64,000 bases of DNA. Origin: Heliocidaris erythrogramma (taxonomy: Eukaryota > Echinodermata > Echinoidea > Camarodonta > Echinometridae). Positions 12,535-27,435 of this stretch are shown here, piece after piece. Position 1 is the first letter of the stretch. Each line of letters begins with the position of its first letter. Where the stretch lies: positions 9,778,244 through 9,842,243 of the forward strand of contig CM046861.1 of NCBI GenBank assembly GCA_025617745.1, in the 5' to 3' direction. The notes below the pieces were generated by a model. The model saw only the letters and a list, made by a program, of their open reading frames with translations, ran no database searches and had not been told where the DNA came from. The position numbers and the translations under genes were made by a program.

Positions 12535-15500
12535 GAGAGAGATAAAGAGAGAAAGTAAGAATCTTTCACGAAATAATGATATAGAAGAAAAGTCATAATA
12601 GAAACATCTGATCTATGCGAAGGCTATCCCTTCCATTCCAACGATACAATGAATCCCTCAAGAGAAGTCTGACATGTGTGTGTGTGTGTGTGTATATATA
12701 TTATATATATATAAATATATCCATATATATATCTGTAACGTTGATATCTGCCGTAGATATGAACCTTCTATAAATGCTTTCAACTCGTGGTCTAGTGGAT
12801 ACATCACCGGACTGTGGCTCACATGGTTCTCGGTTCGAATCCCGTCACCCCGCTTATGTCCTTGCAAGACATTCATCTACATTTGCCACTCTCCACCCAG
12901 GTGAAGTAAATGGGTACCCGGTAGGAAGAAATTCCTTGAATGCCTTAGCGCCTATCATGGCAGCTCGGCTAAAGCCGGGGTAATAATGTGATACTTTGTA
13001 TTAAGCGCAGTAGAGTATATTTGTATAGTAGCTGCGCTATATAAATGGACATATTATTATTATATTATTGCACAATTGCAATCAGTGCAATAACACAAGA
13101 ACTATATACCTTATACTTTTGTATATGGTATAAGAAAATGTGAGTGATAATTATGCAAATGACAAGCGCCTGGTATGACGTAAGTGAGCCGACATTTCTT
13201 CTGGCGACAATTGCTCCGGGCTTTACATGTATTTTGGTCAAAAGTTTAGGTGTAGGTTTAGGGTTAGGGTTATGGTTAGCTGCCGGGTTATTGGTCCAGG
13301 GTTAAAGCTTGTAATTGGGGTTTTATTTAGTAGGACATTATGGAGAAATTGTCATAGGAGCACGTGTCGTGTAACTGAGTTTTGACAGACACATATCAAT
13401 CAAATGTGATTATTTACGTCTGGGACCGACCTTTAACGTCAACATCCGATAGACGTTACTGAGATTCGAACCTGGGTCCGATCAGAGTCAGTTTGTAGGC
13501 GAATACAAAGAGCTGCCCGTAGACGTTACCGCTAAACCAACTCCTGGGGGCGTTTCATCAAGCGTCTTGTCAATGATTTTCGCTCTCAGCCAATCAGATG
13601 CAAGGATTTCAGTAGTTTATAACAGTTATTGCAATTTGTCATTGACGACATGTTTTATGAAACAGGGCCTTGATCCCTTGTCTCATCAATCCTCACACTA
13701 TACAATTTACCAAAACGCCGTTGAAATGTTTAAGGTGGGTATCTTCTCAACCAGGACTATTTTGAAATGAAGAGGAACAGCTACTTACAGTGGTCTTATG
13801 TCGACCTCGACAGGACACCAGGCTCTGACCTCACAAACTGTTGTATGTTCTTTTGTCTTAGGGTGTGTTGTATTCACGCATCTACCCGTTTTGATACCTG
13901 CAAACAAACAAAAGTAAAACGTAATGAAATAAATTAATTTTCATAAGGATGACGTGATAACAATGACAGAATGCAAGCAACAAAGAATACATCTTATTAT
14001 ATCACGTATAATCAATGATACCATGCGTCATGGATATTGTAGGAGAGCCAATTATTCATGATCTAGCAAGAAAATCTTTGATACGCGTGACTATAAAGAG
14101 AGGAAATTCTGTTGTAATTTAGGTTAAAGGGTGGAGTCGTTACCTTCGAAACATATTCCAATAATTTGACTGTTATCCCTTATTTTCACGTGAGTGAAAA
14201 CCAAAGATTAATCCAACATAATACTTGATTACTTCATTCTTAGATTTCTGAATTATTAAAAAGAATTATCTTTCTATGTTTAGTCATCTTGGTAGTTGTA
14301 TTTCAAAGTCCTCCTTTGAAAAAATGATAAATGCAGTATTTCTTTGAAAAAATCTTTGGAAAAATAGAAAAGAAGAAGAATGGCACAAAATGGGAAAGAT
14401 GGTATTCAAGACAAATGTGTAAAATGTTAATAGAGGATAAAACAAGATACAAAGAATTAATGATAATATATTCTTCTTGCTAACTGATAAATTCTTTCAA
14501 CAGGTCTTTTTACATAACTTACAAGCACATTATCTTAAAGTAAGATTACTGTTTACTATTGTTTCTGTCAGGAAAATGTGAGGTCGGAGCACTTTGGAGA
14601 AACTGGAATTAACCCGCGACCTTTCGTACATGAAATGAAGCATTTACATTTGATTAAAATAACATGGTCGGATAGATAATCATAATATAGAAGCCCTTTA
14701 TGAAGTGTTCATCAGAAATGACAGATCAGTCGTAAATTGATTGATGATGATAATGATAATGATGAGTATGCAATAATGACAATGATGAAAGTGATGATGA
14801 TTCACGGCATTACGTGACCCCACATTCTGTTAATCATTGATATTGCACTGTGCAGACATTATGCGCGAAATAGAGTGAACCAAAACGTAGGCGTAAGCCG
14901 TCTTTAAATTATTCATTTTTAGAAACCCTTACATCAATATGCCACCATCAGGTTCAAAATAAGGGGGCACAGGTCTTACAAATCTTTGACAAGCATAAAG
15001 CAAGGTTAACACATTTTTAGGACGCGGCATTTATATCTAAAATCTCTGACAAGTCGAAGCTGGTCAGAATACAGGAACTATATTTATAACATGTTAATTT
15101 CTCTTTAAAAAAGTAAATAACTGCCCAAACTAGGCCAAATATACATATCTTAAAGTACTTTAAAAACCCGACTGGTTTAAGCATCACTGATTTGCACGTA
15201 ATATTTTCATATGTTAAAGGAAAAGAAATGTATCACCATGACACTTATTGCCGATGAATTTAAAGAGCTTTTTTTATTACGAAGGATAACCAAAATTTCT
15301 GTCAAATTTTATTTTCCACATAAGTGATGAGCCGTGACCAAGTGTACAAGAATTTTGAAATCAGCACAGCAGGCGATTTGTATGACATGCCAAATTTGCC
15401 TTTCCCGTTTGCCCGCCGAGAAATTATTGGCGCCCGCAGACAAATGGAAATTCCACGACAAAAATGCATGATGGTGATGGCTGACCGGTTTTCTCATCAA

Positions 15501-17232
15501 ACATCGAGTATCTTCTCTCAATTATAATGCGCTAAGATCTAATAAAGCGCCGACATTTGTCTTGTAAATGAGAGATTCGTGGAGAAAGTGAGAAGAGTTA
15601 GTGGGGAGGAGAAAGATAGCTAAAGAGAGGGAGAGAGAGAGGGATGACTGCGTGTATGTGATGTTGTTAGTTTCAAAATGCCCGAAGGCAACAAAACGCG
15701 CCATGCCTAATGCAAGTTGGATCCGAGACGAGTCTTCTGCTTTTGCGATCAGGGGATTTAGTAAAGGCTTTCACAAAATACACTTGATAGATGGTAAATT
15801 TGAAGATGTAGCTAGCTGTCTTTGTTGGTCTGTCGGTCTTCATACCGTTGCTAGCTCGTGTTTAATACCCACCATCAGCAAAGTAGACCCAATGATAGCT
15901 AATATCGAATGATCCTAGGGATTGGATAGATTAACACCACGTTATAGTTCCTCAAGGGAGCTCGTCTTATGTAGATCTTTCTATCGTACCTAACACAAGC
16001 TCCTTGCATTAGGGGATCTAAGGTATTTCGCCACGTATTTCATCATAATGTGTTTTTTCCTCTTCAAATCATATACTTATGATACTCTGTTCATAAAGTT
16101 TGAATACTTTGTAGAATGTGAAACAAAAAATCATCAAGCAATTAATTTTACTTTGAAAAAAAACAGTCATACAAAATAAGAAGATTTCTGATTTATGGTT
16201 TCTTAACCTTGTTTGAAAAAAGTTGAAATATACCGAACCATTTACAACTTTGTTCTGCAGTAGGCGATATATTTATGTATTTGCTTTAAAGTTGTCATTT
16301 TCTTACATAAATGACCAGTGCAGGGGGCCTCATCAAAGGAAAAAGTGACAAAAATGGATTTAAAGTTTTAAAGGCAGAATGCACAAATACCTCCTTGATG
16401 TGACATTATTTGTCCTTAGCTTCTTGTTTTGGTCTCTGTAATAGTTTATCCATTTTGTATCATTACATCATGCTATTAATTTGTTATTTTGATATGGAGT
16501 AAACCATTTGCTAGCAAAGTACTCAGTGATTCAGCACAGAATCCGAAAATGTATATTGCGGCTGTTTTCATATTTCCCATTATATCGTTTAAAACAATTA
16601 TCTGCATGATCTGAGTGTCTAAGGGGCACTGGATAGTGGTGATTACGAAACTATGGCAAAAATTCAAGTAATATCTTGACATTTTAGGAAATTGAAAGGA
16701 AATTAATGCCTGTGTAATCCATCCTTGAAACTCTATATTTGTCATGAAATTAATTAATACACTTCTTAAAATACGACTGCGTAAATGCGTAGAACAACAA
16801 CACCAGATCATGACATTAAACATGATGAGGAGACCTGTGAATTCCTTTCTTATCGTGCAGATACATGCATTGTCGTAATGATGATCTAGTAACCATACAT
16901 GTTGTCAAATACCAAATAGTCACGAGAGCTTAGTTCCTTTTTTGTTCTTTAGAGACTGCACTCAGAGACGGTATTGTGCATGCAATAAAGTCATTGGTCG
17001 GAAATTGACTTGTCGTAGAGAGGGCCACGCGGAGCTGAACGCTCTGATGATGAGAATATATGCGTGCGGAGAAAGATCGTGGGGCGAAATATTAGAGAGG
17101 ATATGAGTTTTGTGATAAAGATGCCATCTTAAAGTATCGAGATGGGAGGACCAGGAGAGGTACAGAAATCACAAGTGGGAGCAAATATTTGATGGTAATC
17201 ATGACAGCATCATCATCATCATCACTATTACT

Positions 17233-17264
<32 letters not shown>

Positions 17265-20157
17265 AATCAATATCATCACCATTGTCAGTATCGTCATTGT
17301 CGGCATCCTCAATACGTCAATATCATATTCACCGCCAAAATTATCAGAATAAATATCAAATAAACCGAATGGTGACCGTTTGTAGGAAAACAATTAAATG
17401 TAAGAAAATCTTTAAAGGGAAAATTAGTGTTCAGAATTAGGTGTAATTTAACCGCAGCCCTCTTATTTCTTTCTGTACATCAAACGAGTTTACTTTTTTA
17501 TCCTGACATCTATTACCAAGCAGGTCTTCACTTCATTATGTTATCGATCAAGTTCAGTGAGTAAAATTCTGAAGGAAATTTTATTTAGGACACAACTGAA
17601 GTATTCAATTAAATGGCAGAATTTCCCCGGTGAGGTTCATCACAGTAGCATGAATAATTTGCCATTTAAGCTCTGCAGACATTTAAATTATAGACTTTCA
17701 AACAATCGTAACTTCTTTATCTTATACATGCATTTCTGCGGTTTTTTGCAGGGAGTGTTTCTCTGATTTTTTTCTTCCACCCAAAGCAACGTGTTATGAC
17801 GACGGGACCTCTTTTCAGCTCGTCCGATTTTTAAAACTTGAAACAAATAAATATTGCCAGAGAATATGAGGCAAATGTATTTCCAACAACTTTAAAGTAG
17901 AACTTTATTGATTTTAAATATTGGCTTAATACTTATTATTGCATAGATGGCATAAATTCAACAAGGTTATCAAAATTCAAAGCTTGGAAACATTTGAAGT
18001 AATGATTATTATCAATTATAAAACGGTAAAATACAGCCCCGATATAGCACCTGAAGAGCTCCTCGAATGCTGCTGAGATATGTGACGTCACACCGTGGAC
18101 CAGTCCTGTCTAAGCAGACGATGTCCCATAACATCTTACACATTCTCAGTGCCGTTTTGTCATCTCCTCTTCACTTAGTTAATAGCGTCAGTACAGTCTT
18201 AATGTTAGTCTGTTGCCTCACTCTTAACTTCGTGTATGGTATTATTTTGATGAAAAATGCAGCGTTAAAAAATAAAGGAATCAGTCACTCGCACACAAAA
18301 TATGACGCCATTGTATTTTCAGCTGCTTGCACCGGGGCATGTTCGGCGTTTCAAGAGGGAACGAATACCATCCGTGCTATTATTCAGAGGGCTTTTCAAT
18401 TTGAAAGTTGGGTTTATTTCACTGATCATTGACCCTTATCCTGTATATTTACAATCAAACGGTTTTAGTTATCAAAATCAGTTTCACTTCTCTTTTAGAA
18501 TGGTGTGAAATAAGGTCATGTTTAAATATACCAAACTCTTTATAATTTGATAAATAATTGCATTGCAATTACGTTCATTCGTTATAGGACGTCGTCACCG
18601 GTGTGACGTCATCAAAACATTTCTGGCGAATCGCTCTGATATTCCAGATGCTGAGAAGAGCCTTTATTTATGTTATTTTTATAATAATCAGATACGCAGT
18701 TGACGTAAAACTTATACGATTGCCATCTGTAAGCTTCCCAGTTTCTAGTGATACATTATTTGCCATATTTGTGATTTTCTTTGAATAGCCACTTTAACGT
18801 GACCTTCATAATATCACGCCATTATCAGGAAAAACGCACGCTTAGAAATTATCGCTTACAGTATTCTTTAACTTTTAACTGAAGCAGAGTAATATTTTTT
18901 TATTGTTATTGATTGGTTCAAATCGTGCGAACTCTTCGATTCATATAATATTATTTCTCAGCCTTGACCCTTTGTAATCATTATTACTAGTGGCCAGGTG
19001 GTCAACACTTGACCATTGATTTTCTTTTGTACATGTATGATAAGGTCTCTTTCCAATCGAAAGCACGTGGTGAGTGTGTGTGTGTGTGCGTGTGCGTGTG
19101 GGTGTGGGCGTGTTTAGCCGTATGTCCGAGGACATTTTCGGACAGAGAACAAAAAAAATATCATGAGAACAATGGTCCTCGGAAGTCGGACAATAGTCCT
19201 CGAACGTCGAACAATGAATTTGTCCCTTATTCCGTCGACTGTCCGAGGACGGAAGTAAAGCAATACAAGACTGTGTGTGTGTTTGTGTAGAAACCGCACT
19301 TTAATAGCGGAATCCACATGCAGTGAGATTTGTTTTGCACCCTTGCATCTAGAAATTGTCTAAAGTTATCCTATGATTTAAAACCAGTGTAAGCGGCATC
19401 CTTCATACAATGGCCAATGTCTAATGAATGCTTAACAAATTTATGTATTATTCATGAAATTTGAAAAATATTAAACAATCTGTTGATATGAAGACACAGA
19501 GGCAAGGAACAGATTTCGTGGAAGAATACGAGTCATATTTTAAAGGTATTATCTCACATTTCTCATGTGGTTGAGTGTAAAGTCAAGTATCATAAAGCAT
19601 GGGAAGATGGCTATCGGATTTTTTAAATCAATGTTTAAAGAAAATGATTTTGAGCTGATAAAGAGATTTTCGTATAACTTCTGCGGAGTAGTAAAGAAAA
19701 GTTATATCTTCAGTTACTATTCGCATATTATCTACCCCGGGGTGAATAGGACAAATGGAACTTTATAAGAAGATCGGCATCGCTCTTCCTGTCATGCAAA
19801 AGAAAAGGGATTTAACACTGCGATATACTGATCAAAGAAAATCAAGGCTCGAAAGATCGCACTGCAATGCACAATACTAACCCCCATCGTCGCCTTTATC
19901 ACCTTATCTTTTCTCCCGCTTTATTTCTTTCTCCTTCACCTCTGTCTTGAATTTTTTTATCCCCTCTCTTTTTCCCCCATCTCTTTCTCTCCCCACCCTC
20001 TCGCTCTCTCTCTCTCCCTCTTATTCCTTCCCCTCTCTGTGTGTCTCTTTCCCCCTCTCTTCTCCATCCACTCTCTTTTCCCCATCATCTCCCTCTCTCT
20101 TTTTCACTCTGTACATCTCTCTTTCTCCCCTTCTCTCTATCTCTCCCTATCCCTACT

Positions 20158-20188
<31 letters not shown>

Positions 20189-23100
20189 TTCTGTCCCTCT
20201 CGCTCACTCTCTCACCCCTTCCTTGTGATCTATGGTGAATGAGGTAGAAGGCAGGATGTAATGTGATCTTGAGCTTGACTTATCTTCATCATGTCATCTC
20301 TTTATCTCTGACCCGATCTGTCTTTCAATACCCTTATCCGATCTTACCACTCTCAACCAAGTCTCGGCTTTATCAAAGAAAAGACGTGCGAGATTCTAAT
20401 TTTCTCTCCTCCGGTCCTTGATTTTTGGGTTGGCTCACCTTTTAACCCTTTTCAGACAATTGACCACATTTTGTCTTTTGGCTCTTATAACTTATGATTC
20501 AGAGCCCTAAATATATACCAGATGCATGAGTAGAAAGTGAAGAAAATTCTGCACGTACTGTGTCCATTTTTGTTGCATGACCATTATTGCGTTTGATGCC
20601 AGGAATTTTAAAAAGGAGAATAAGCTTTAAAATCCTTAGAACGACATCAGACAAACAACAAATCGAATACAACATTACATTACACCAAATAGACATGTTT
20701 TTTGTTGGTTTGGAATCGGTTTGTCTGTGTGACTGCGGCATAAACCCCAACTTTATAATTAGACAACCTTTCTTGATTATAGAAGGTTAATAGCAAATAC
20801 CAACGCATCTGAATAGCTGATTTTTTTGTTTAAATGAGGAACTAGTATATGTTGATTAGAGATGAAAACAAAGATTACTACCTGGCCGACATGTGAATAA
20901 GCTCTGAATCCTTCAAATTTCTGTAACTATATGCATTAGATTACGGCCTAATGTTTCAAAGTTACGGTAATGCCAAGATAGAACTTCATGGATATTGCTG
21001 TGCTTTCTCCTATTGTTGCAAATGCTACAGCGTTCATTGATATTGGTCTTATTTACCCAGCGCAGCTTCATACGTACGTATTAACCCTGTCTGAAGGCTG
21101 TAAAATTATTATTACCACGGCATTGCCAGGTATACAATTTAATACACCTGGGTCGCGACAGATTTAATGTGGGTTAAAAAAATCCTTTTCCAACCACGAA
21201 AGCCCCGAGCAAGGATCGAACCCAGGACCTAAATATGAGAGTCAACACCAATATCAAACATTTCTCCGACTTTTTACGACATTTGAATCCAGCAAGTTAC
21301 CGAGGTGTATGCATTGCTGTATTTGATGCATTTTAGTCTGAAATGGTTGATGGTTGGTTGGCTGATGGTTTTTTTTACCTGACTGCTAAGAAAGCATGTG
21401 TATGCTTGTAAGTAAGCAACCAGGGGACCGACGGCTTTAAGTCCTCTCCGATGGACTTGGTAATTATGATTAATGCCTTAGCAAAGGACACTAGCGCATC
21501 CACTTGGTTTCGAACAGTTACGAGACTACTGCTCTACCACTGAGCCATCACGCGTCCAATGCTTCAGCATGCTTTTTAAAGCCTTTTGATAATGCTATAT
21601 GTTTGCTTGATTTTCATCTCATCTCCTACCAGCCAATCAATCCAGCAAATCAGTTTTTTTACATCAAAGTCTTTCCGCGTTATCTCCTCAGTCCATAATC
21701 CGATGATCTTATAATCCTAAAAGTATCTTCAAATTCTACCTAAATTTCACCTAACATTTCACTTTTAATAAGAAATGTATGTTTTTTGTGGGGTATTTTT
21801 GTGTGTGCATTTTTGCTCGCATTCATAGAAAATGAATAACTTGAAAGAGAGAGAGAGAGAGAGAATGTTATGATTTTTCATGAAAATAGAAATAGGGGGG
21901 GGGGGGGGGGGGTCATTTTCAAGTAAGATATACTAAGTGAACTCTAAGATTATTATTTGTGAAAATAAAACAATTAATTCCCAGTGCTATTTGTACTAAT
22001 CATTTCAAACCATGCAGTAAGAAACCTTCTAATAATCATATTTTTCATATAAAACAGTAAAGCAACGATATATTGACAAAGCATATACAACACTGCATCA
22101 TGTTGAGACTGTCCCATAGATTATTTTGTAAGCAAAACATTATAACCTTTTACCGACGGTCGTACCCCTTCCAATTCTCGAGCGAATCCTTCCTATGTAT
22201 TAACTGTGTTTGAGGCCTCCCTGCAACCGCATGGGAAATTAGCCTAATCGAAGTGATTCTCTTAAAATGATTATTTGTCATGTCGGCTAGCTTTGACAAG
22301 CCGTACACATTTCACAATCAACGGCCTCACGTCAACGTCTTTTTGAAAAGAACACTAAAAAGAGATTTTCCTTTTGGAGTTGAACAATGGTTGAAAGAAA
22401 CAACCACACACATGCTTAAGCAAACAAATTTTTTTTTACAACGGTGATTTAATCATAATCATTGTTCCCATTTTCTTTTCACTTAACCTTTTTTTTTTCA
22501 ATTTTGGAAACACACGTGCTGTATATCGACGGTGAAATCTAACGATACCGTATTGGCTGATTGTGAACTTTGATTGTACTAAAGATTTCTTTATTTCTCT
22601 TCATTTCTCAATAGATCAACAGAGCCCCTGAGATTCGACATTTTCTCAAGGTTATGACATTGCAGAGATTATTTTTTTTTATTTGAAAAATAAGACTACC
22701 GATAATGACAAAATGGAAATATAAGTACCCGTATTACATTTAAACTATAGAATAATCAAGCGTCGTTACGAAAGGGGATTCGTCTGAAGGTAAGTTGTTT
22801 GCCTAGATGTCGTCTTTCGAGTAACTTGATATAGACCGCTTTATGTATCTACCAGCTTCATAAGATCCACATCACAAACTAGAATGGCTACTTAAAATAA
22901 ACCACATGTATTGAGTAGCTTGACGTGACTGTGTAAAAACGCCTTAAGCAATTCACTGCCAAGTACAACCAAGTCTCACACAAGATCAAGCAACCCCCAG
23001 CGGCTGCAATACGAGAAGGCTTGTGATGCGGCTATCAACTGATATCTGCTTCTTAGAGCTAGGTAAGCTACCCGTCACAGGATTTCTCCTGGCTCTACTC

Positions 23101-25495
23101 TCAAAAGTGTATTAACAAGGTTTAGATCTATGGTTTAGTCAGAAAACACGCACTTCGTTCATGTTGACATTGTTCTAGTCGAGAAAGCGCCAGCGCAAGT
23201 TGTATTTGCTTTTTCTGCCACTTGGTCGGACTCAACATGCAATTCCTGCGGGATATCATACGGTAATGAAACGTCCTTTCTGGAAAACAGCATGCTGTTG
23301 TAGAACGGCTTGATGACGTTGCGAACATGACTTGCGACGAATCGAATTTCTTTTACATGGTTCTGTAGAAAACTTCACAGTGTGTCGAAGAGCAGTATTT
23401 TGGGTGTTTTTTAAATATATTTTTGAAGACAAAAACACCTCCCATAAGTGGAATATCTTATATAAAGCAGTATTTCCATGCTTCCTTTCTTAAAACTGAC
23501 TGAAAAAAATGGATGCTCAATCAGTAAATCATGAAATGTTTCTTTTAAATAGCAGTTCTTTTGAAGTGTTCAAAAATAATCTTAAAAAGTATCTGTTTAA
23601 TTTGGCCTATAATTGATTACCATTACCTTTCATGTCCGTACCTCTCCTATTGCACTTTTGCTTATTTGTCATGTATTTCATCTTTTGCACAAGTTGCGCC
23701 TTGAGCATTTGATCATCAAGTGGATTCGGCGCCTTATAAATCTTATATATTATTATTATTATTATTATTATTTAATACCAATATATCCAAACAAACCCTT
23801 CTACAAAGGAATTTAAGAAACACAAAGTCGGTGAGATTCAATTTTTTCTTCATCAAATGTGGACACGCAAAAAAAAAGTAGACATAAAGTAATTTAAGTA
23901 ACTAAGATCGACACTTTTTGGGGAAAATTTGAAAAATTGTAGAAATTCTCCTATAAGTAATCATCCTATCATTACCGACTATTCCAAACAGACACACCCA
24001 TTATCCAATCATTTACCGAATTTTCAATGCCGACCAAATCATAACCGACCTCTTTCTTACTAAAGACAATAGAAAAGTAACTCCCCTTAATCAAAATGGC
24101 GTAAGTTTTTAACGAAAAGGTCTTGAGCAAAATAACTTGGTGTTAATACAGTATAAAAAATGACCCTTGTGACTTCTGAAAAGTGACATTTTTTGCCTTT
24201 AATGTTTGCCCACTTATGAATGACTCGATGATCAATCTCATTTTTACAGGGAAGTTAGTCAATTAGTGTAAAACACTCTTGAAGAGTTATTTTGCTCACA
24301 ACTTTTTCGTTAAGAAGTTACGCCAATTTGATTAAGGGGGGGGGGGGGGGAGTTACTTTTTTTGTTGTGTTTAGATACATTCATCCTCCATATCACACAA
24401 AATCATCTTCATTTTTTCGCAATGGGTTGCTTGGTAATTAACATAAGCGTTGGAAGATGCCAGGATGCTAGAATTACATACTGCACACCAAACCACCGTT
24501 TATTTTATTTCTCCGGTCTTTTTCACTGTAAAGTAATCATGTTGGCTGCAAAACTACTAAGAAGTTTACACGAAAGTTATTGAAACGTCATTCAGTGTGC
24601 TATAATTATACAATTGATCTAATAAGTTTGGGTAAACAAATACCCAAGAATTTCATTTATAATTCATCTTCAGTATCAAACAGGAGGAACAGAATGTTCA
24701 GCGTGTTAGATGATGTACTCATTACTCAAAGTTCATGACAAAGAGTGCTTATTTCTCGATGTGGAATTGGAATTTTAATGACCGACCATAGATGATTAGT
24801 TTTTGATGCGTTTGGCCCACATTATATCACCCATTTATCCGTTATATGAGAAGACAATGAACGTACCATTAATAATTGAAGGTTTTTTTAATCTACTGAT
24901 TGGTCCCTTGATGATGCAGACGAAAGACACGCCGCTGAACACCGAGAGAAGAATTTCCCCTAATTCGCTTATCGAAATAAACAATATCTTCAAATTGATA
25001 TCAGAAATGCCCCCACATGGAATACCTAAATTTCGTTTATCAAGGCCTACGTCATACAAACCTGATCACTAATTCTATTTCGTATCATTAGTCCCTGCAT
25101 TACAGGCAAATCATCAATAAGAAAAAAAAAATAGCTATAAGAAAATTATTTCCCCAAAGTTTACTACACAATAATATTACACCCCCCAAAATACTACCGG
25201 AAATGATTAATCATTGTCATGACATACGTCCATTAATAGGAAAAAGACCGAATTCATAGAAGAGTAACGAGTTTTGTCCACAATTGAAATGAATCATTTT
25301 CTCTTGTGGCTCCATAATCAGTCGAAAAGTGAAACCAGGTTAAGTTATTCCGCTTATTAAATGAATACTGCCCAAACAATGATTCCAAACAGGCTATCAC
25401 AGTCGGCATTTTAAATTGTTGGGAATAAAGAGGCAATTGGAATCATGCTAAATAAACAGACTTCTTTCCATGCATGACATAAGTGTTAAGGAACT

Positions 25496-25538
<43 letters not shown>

Positions 25539-27394
25539 GTATTATACGCACATACAAACCTAACATGCCACGTTTCTAATATCAACATTATGTCGCCTCC
25601 GAGTAGACGAGCTAGAATGAGCCATAACGTGCCCAAAGGACTCTTCAGACACTCAGCCAGACATGGAATCCTGATTGGCCATTATGACGAGAAACAGAGA
25701 AAACATGGGCGTCGCTAGAACAGTTTTGATTGGGGAGGATGTGAATCAAAATCTACCAACGAGCAAAAGAAAAAAAGAATGTCCTTAGATCATCAAATTT
25801 AGCTATTATGGTAATGCTGGACTAATTGAAAATGGAAGCGAAGGCCATCTGAAATATGTCAAAAATGTAAGAAAACGCTTAAAAACCGAAGACATTTCAA
25901 CAATAAAAGTAGGATAAGGGGAGGAGTAGGGAGGGGGGAGGGGGTGACACTCTTGGAGGAGAAGTACCGATACATTTATTTTGCTCGATACGAAAATAAA
26001 CATGGCTAATCACAAGCTGAACACATGTCACCGTCATAAAGACGTCTATTATGACTATTCGGTCTGCTGGGTGTAATAATTAATCCGAAGCACATTCAAA
26101 ATTGCGGCGTGAGATTATATTGTTTTTCGGGTTGTCATTGTAGGGAAAACACTTCAGGATTATGGCTGCGGAGTTCGTTAACAACCGTAGATCTGATTCC
26201 CTTCCTCGCTATGAAATCCATGATCAAGTATTGATATTTAATTTTTGTAGGATAATATTCAATGTCATTCCCTAAATTACGTTTCAGTTTTAGATTCAGG
26301 GAGATATGGGTTGGTCTGGCGGTCGACTCTTCAGTTTCTAAATAGAAGTTAGAATTTCTCATATTTGGATCCTTCAAATAGGGCGTTAAATGTCAGTCCC
26401 CATAAGTGAATAACATTTTGCAATCAATTGCAGATCAATTGCAAAATGACAATGGTCAGTCAAGATCATTGTTTCATCCACATCTTGGTAAATAAGCTGA
26501 CCCTGAACTAATCAGAACAGTTGTTTCAAAATTGCAATCAATTGCAAACCTTTGTGGTCCTCATAATATTAATTGATGCACAGTTGTAAAACCCCAATTA
26601 TACATAATCCACTGTTGAAATTGGGGATACGCTTTAATCCTCAATGTCCAAAGCATCATATCGGATCATGTCTAGTCAATTTTTTGTAGGTTTATTCAGT
26701 TTAGAAATCGAGGTACTCAAGACTGCTTAACAACTTTCCTTGCAAACTTAGATCATTGTCTCTTGAACTTCCCTCCTAAAAGATCAAAACTGAAGAAAAG
26801 AACTCGGATATTTAATCAAATGACACCACGAAGTGGGTTAGATAAATGACAGAAACCCTGTGAAAGGAGTCGGAAGTTGAAGTTCACTTTACAGGGGCAA
26901 CACTGAAAAAGGGTGTTCTCATAATGAACAAAACGAAGCAATCAACCCTTTAACTCGCCTAACGCTCCGAAATTGAGCCTGAAAGACCGAGCTTTAAGTC
27001 TAAATGAGAGCTAAATTAAATCAGAGTCGCCAACCATCTTTAATTCCACGTTCACTCTAAATTCAATATGGCGGTCTTCCTTTAGTGACGATGATGCGAC
27101 TACGACGTCATCCAAGATAAGAAGAGATAAAATACGGAGGATGCATTCAGGAAGGGAATATAATATCGGAGCTGTCGACTGCTTAGTACTGGCTTCTTTG
27201 TTTTGGTTACTTTATATTTAAGCTATGATAAAATTCTATTCCTCTCAATTTGTGGGTAGTTCGAAATGGGTCGAGGAAAACTTTCTTTATACCCGAGTGT
27301 CCCCCCCCCCCCCCCAAAAAAAAAAAAAAAAAAAATCGATACACTTTTAAAATGGCCCACCAAAAAAGAATTGTGACAGACACGTCACACACAC

Positions 27395-27435
<41 letters not shown>

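Larger units (their letters stand above)
5877..13788. other. P2X intron 5 (7912 bases), repeat-bearing
   Basis: No additional exons were recognised. Contents: a GGGGTAGTTGTCCGG-like segment near 5995-6095, a GA/TG microsatellite block 7386-7945, a GACAAC/GACAAT array near 9873-9930, a 21-base G run 10564-10584, a hairpin at 10931-11003, a hairpin-bearing repeat at 12284-12487, GA and TA/TG repeats, and a SINE, SINE, MITE run at 12776-13669. The stretches 5877-7380, 7950-9840 and 11010-11880 show nothing I can name. Confidence 0.55.

Noticed and set aside
12776..12855. Functional tRNA gene at the head of the SINE
   Set aside because: Continues directly into a SINE body with ATT tail; tRNA-derived head only.
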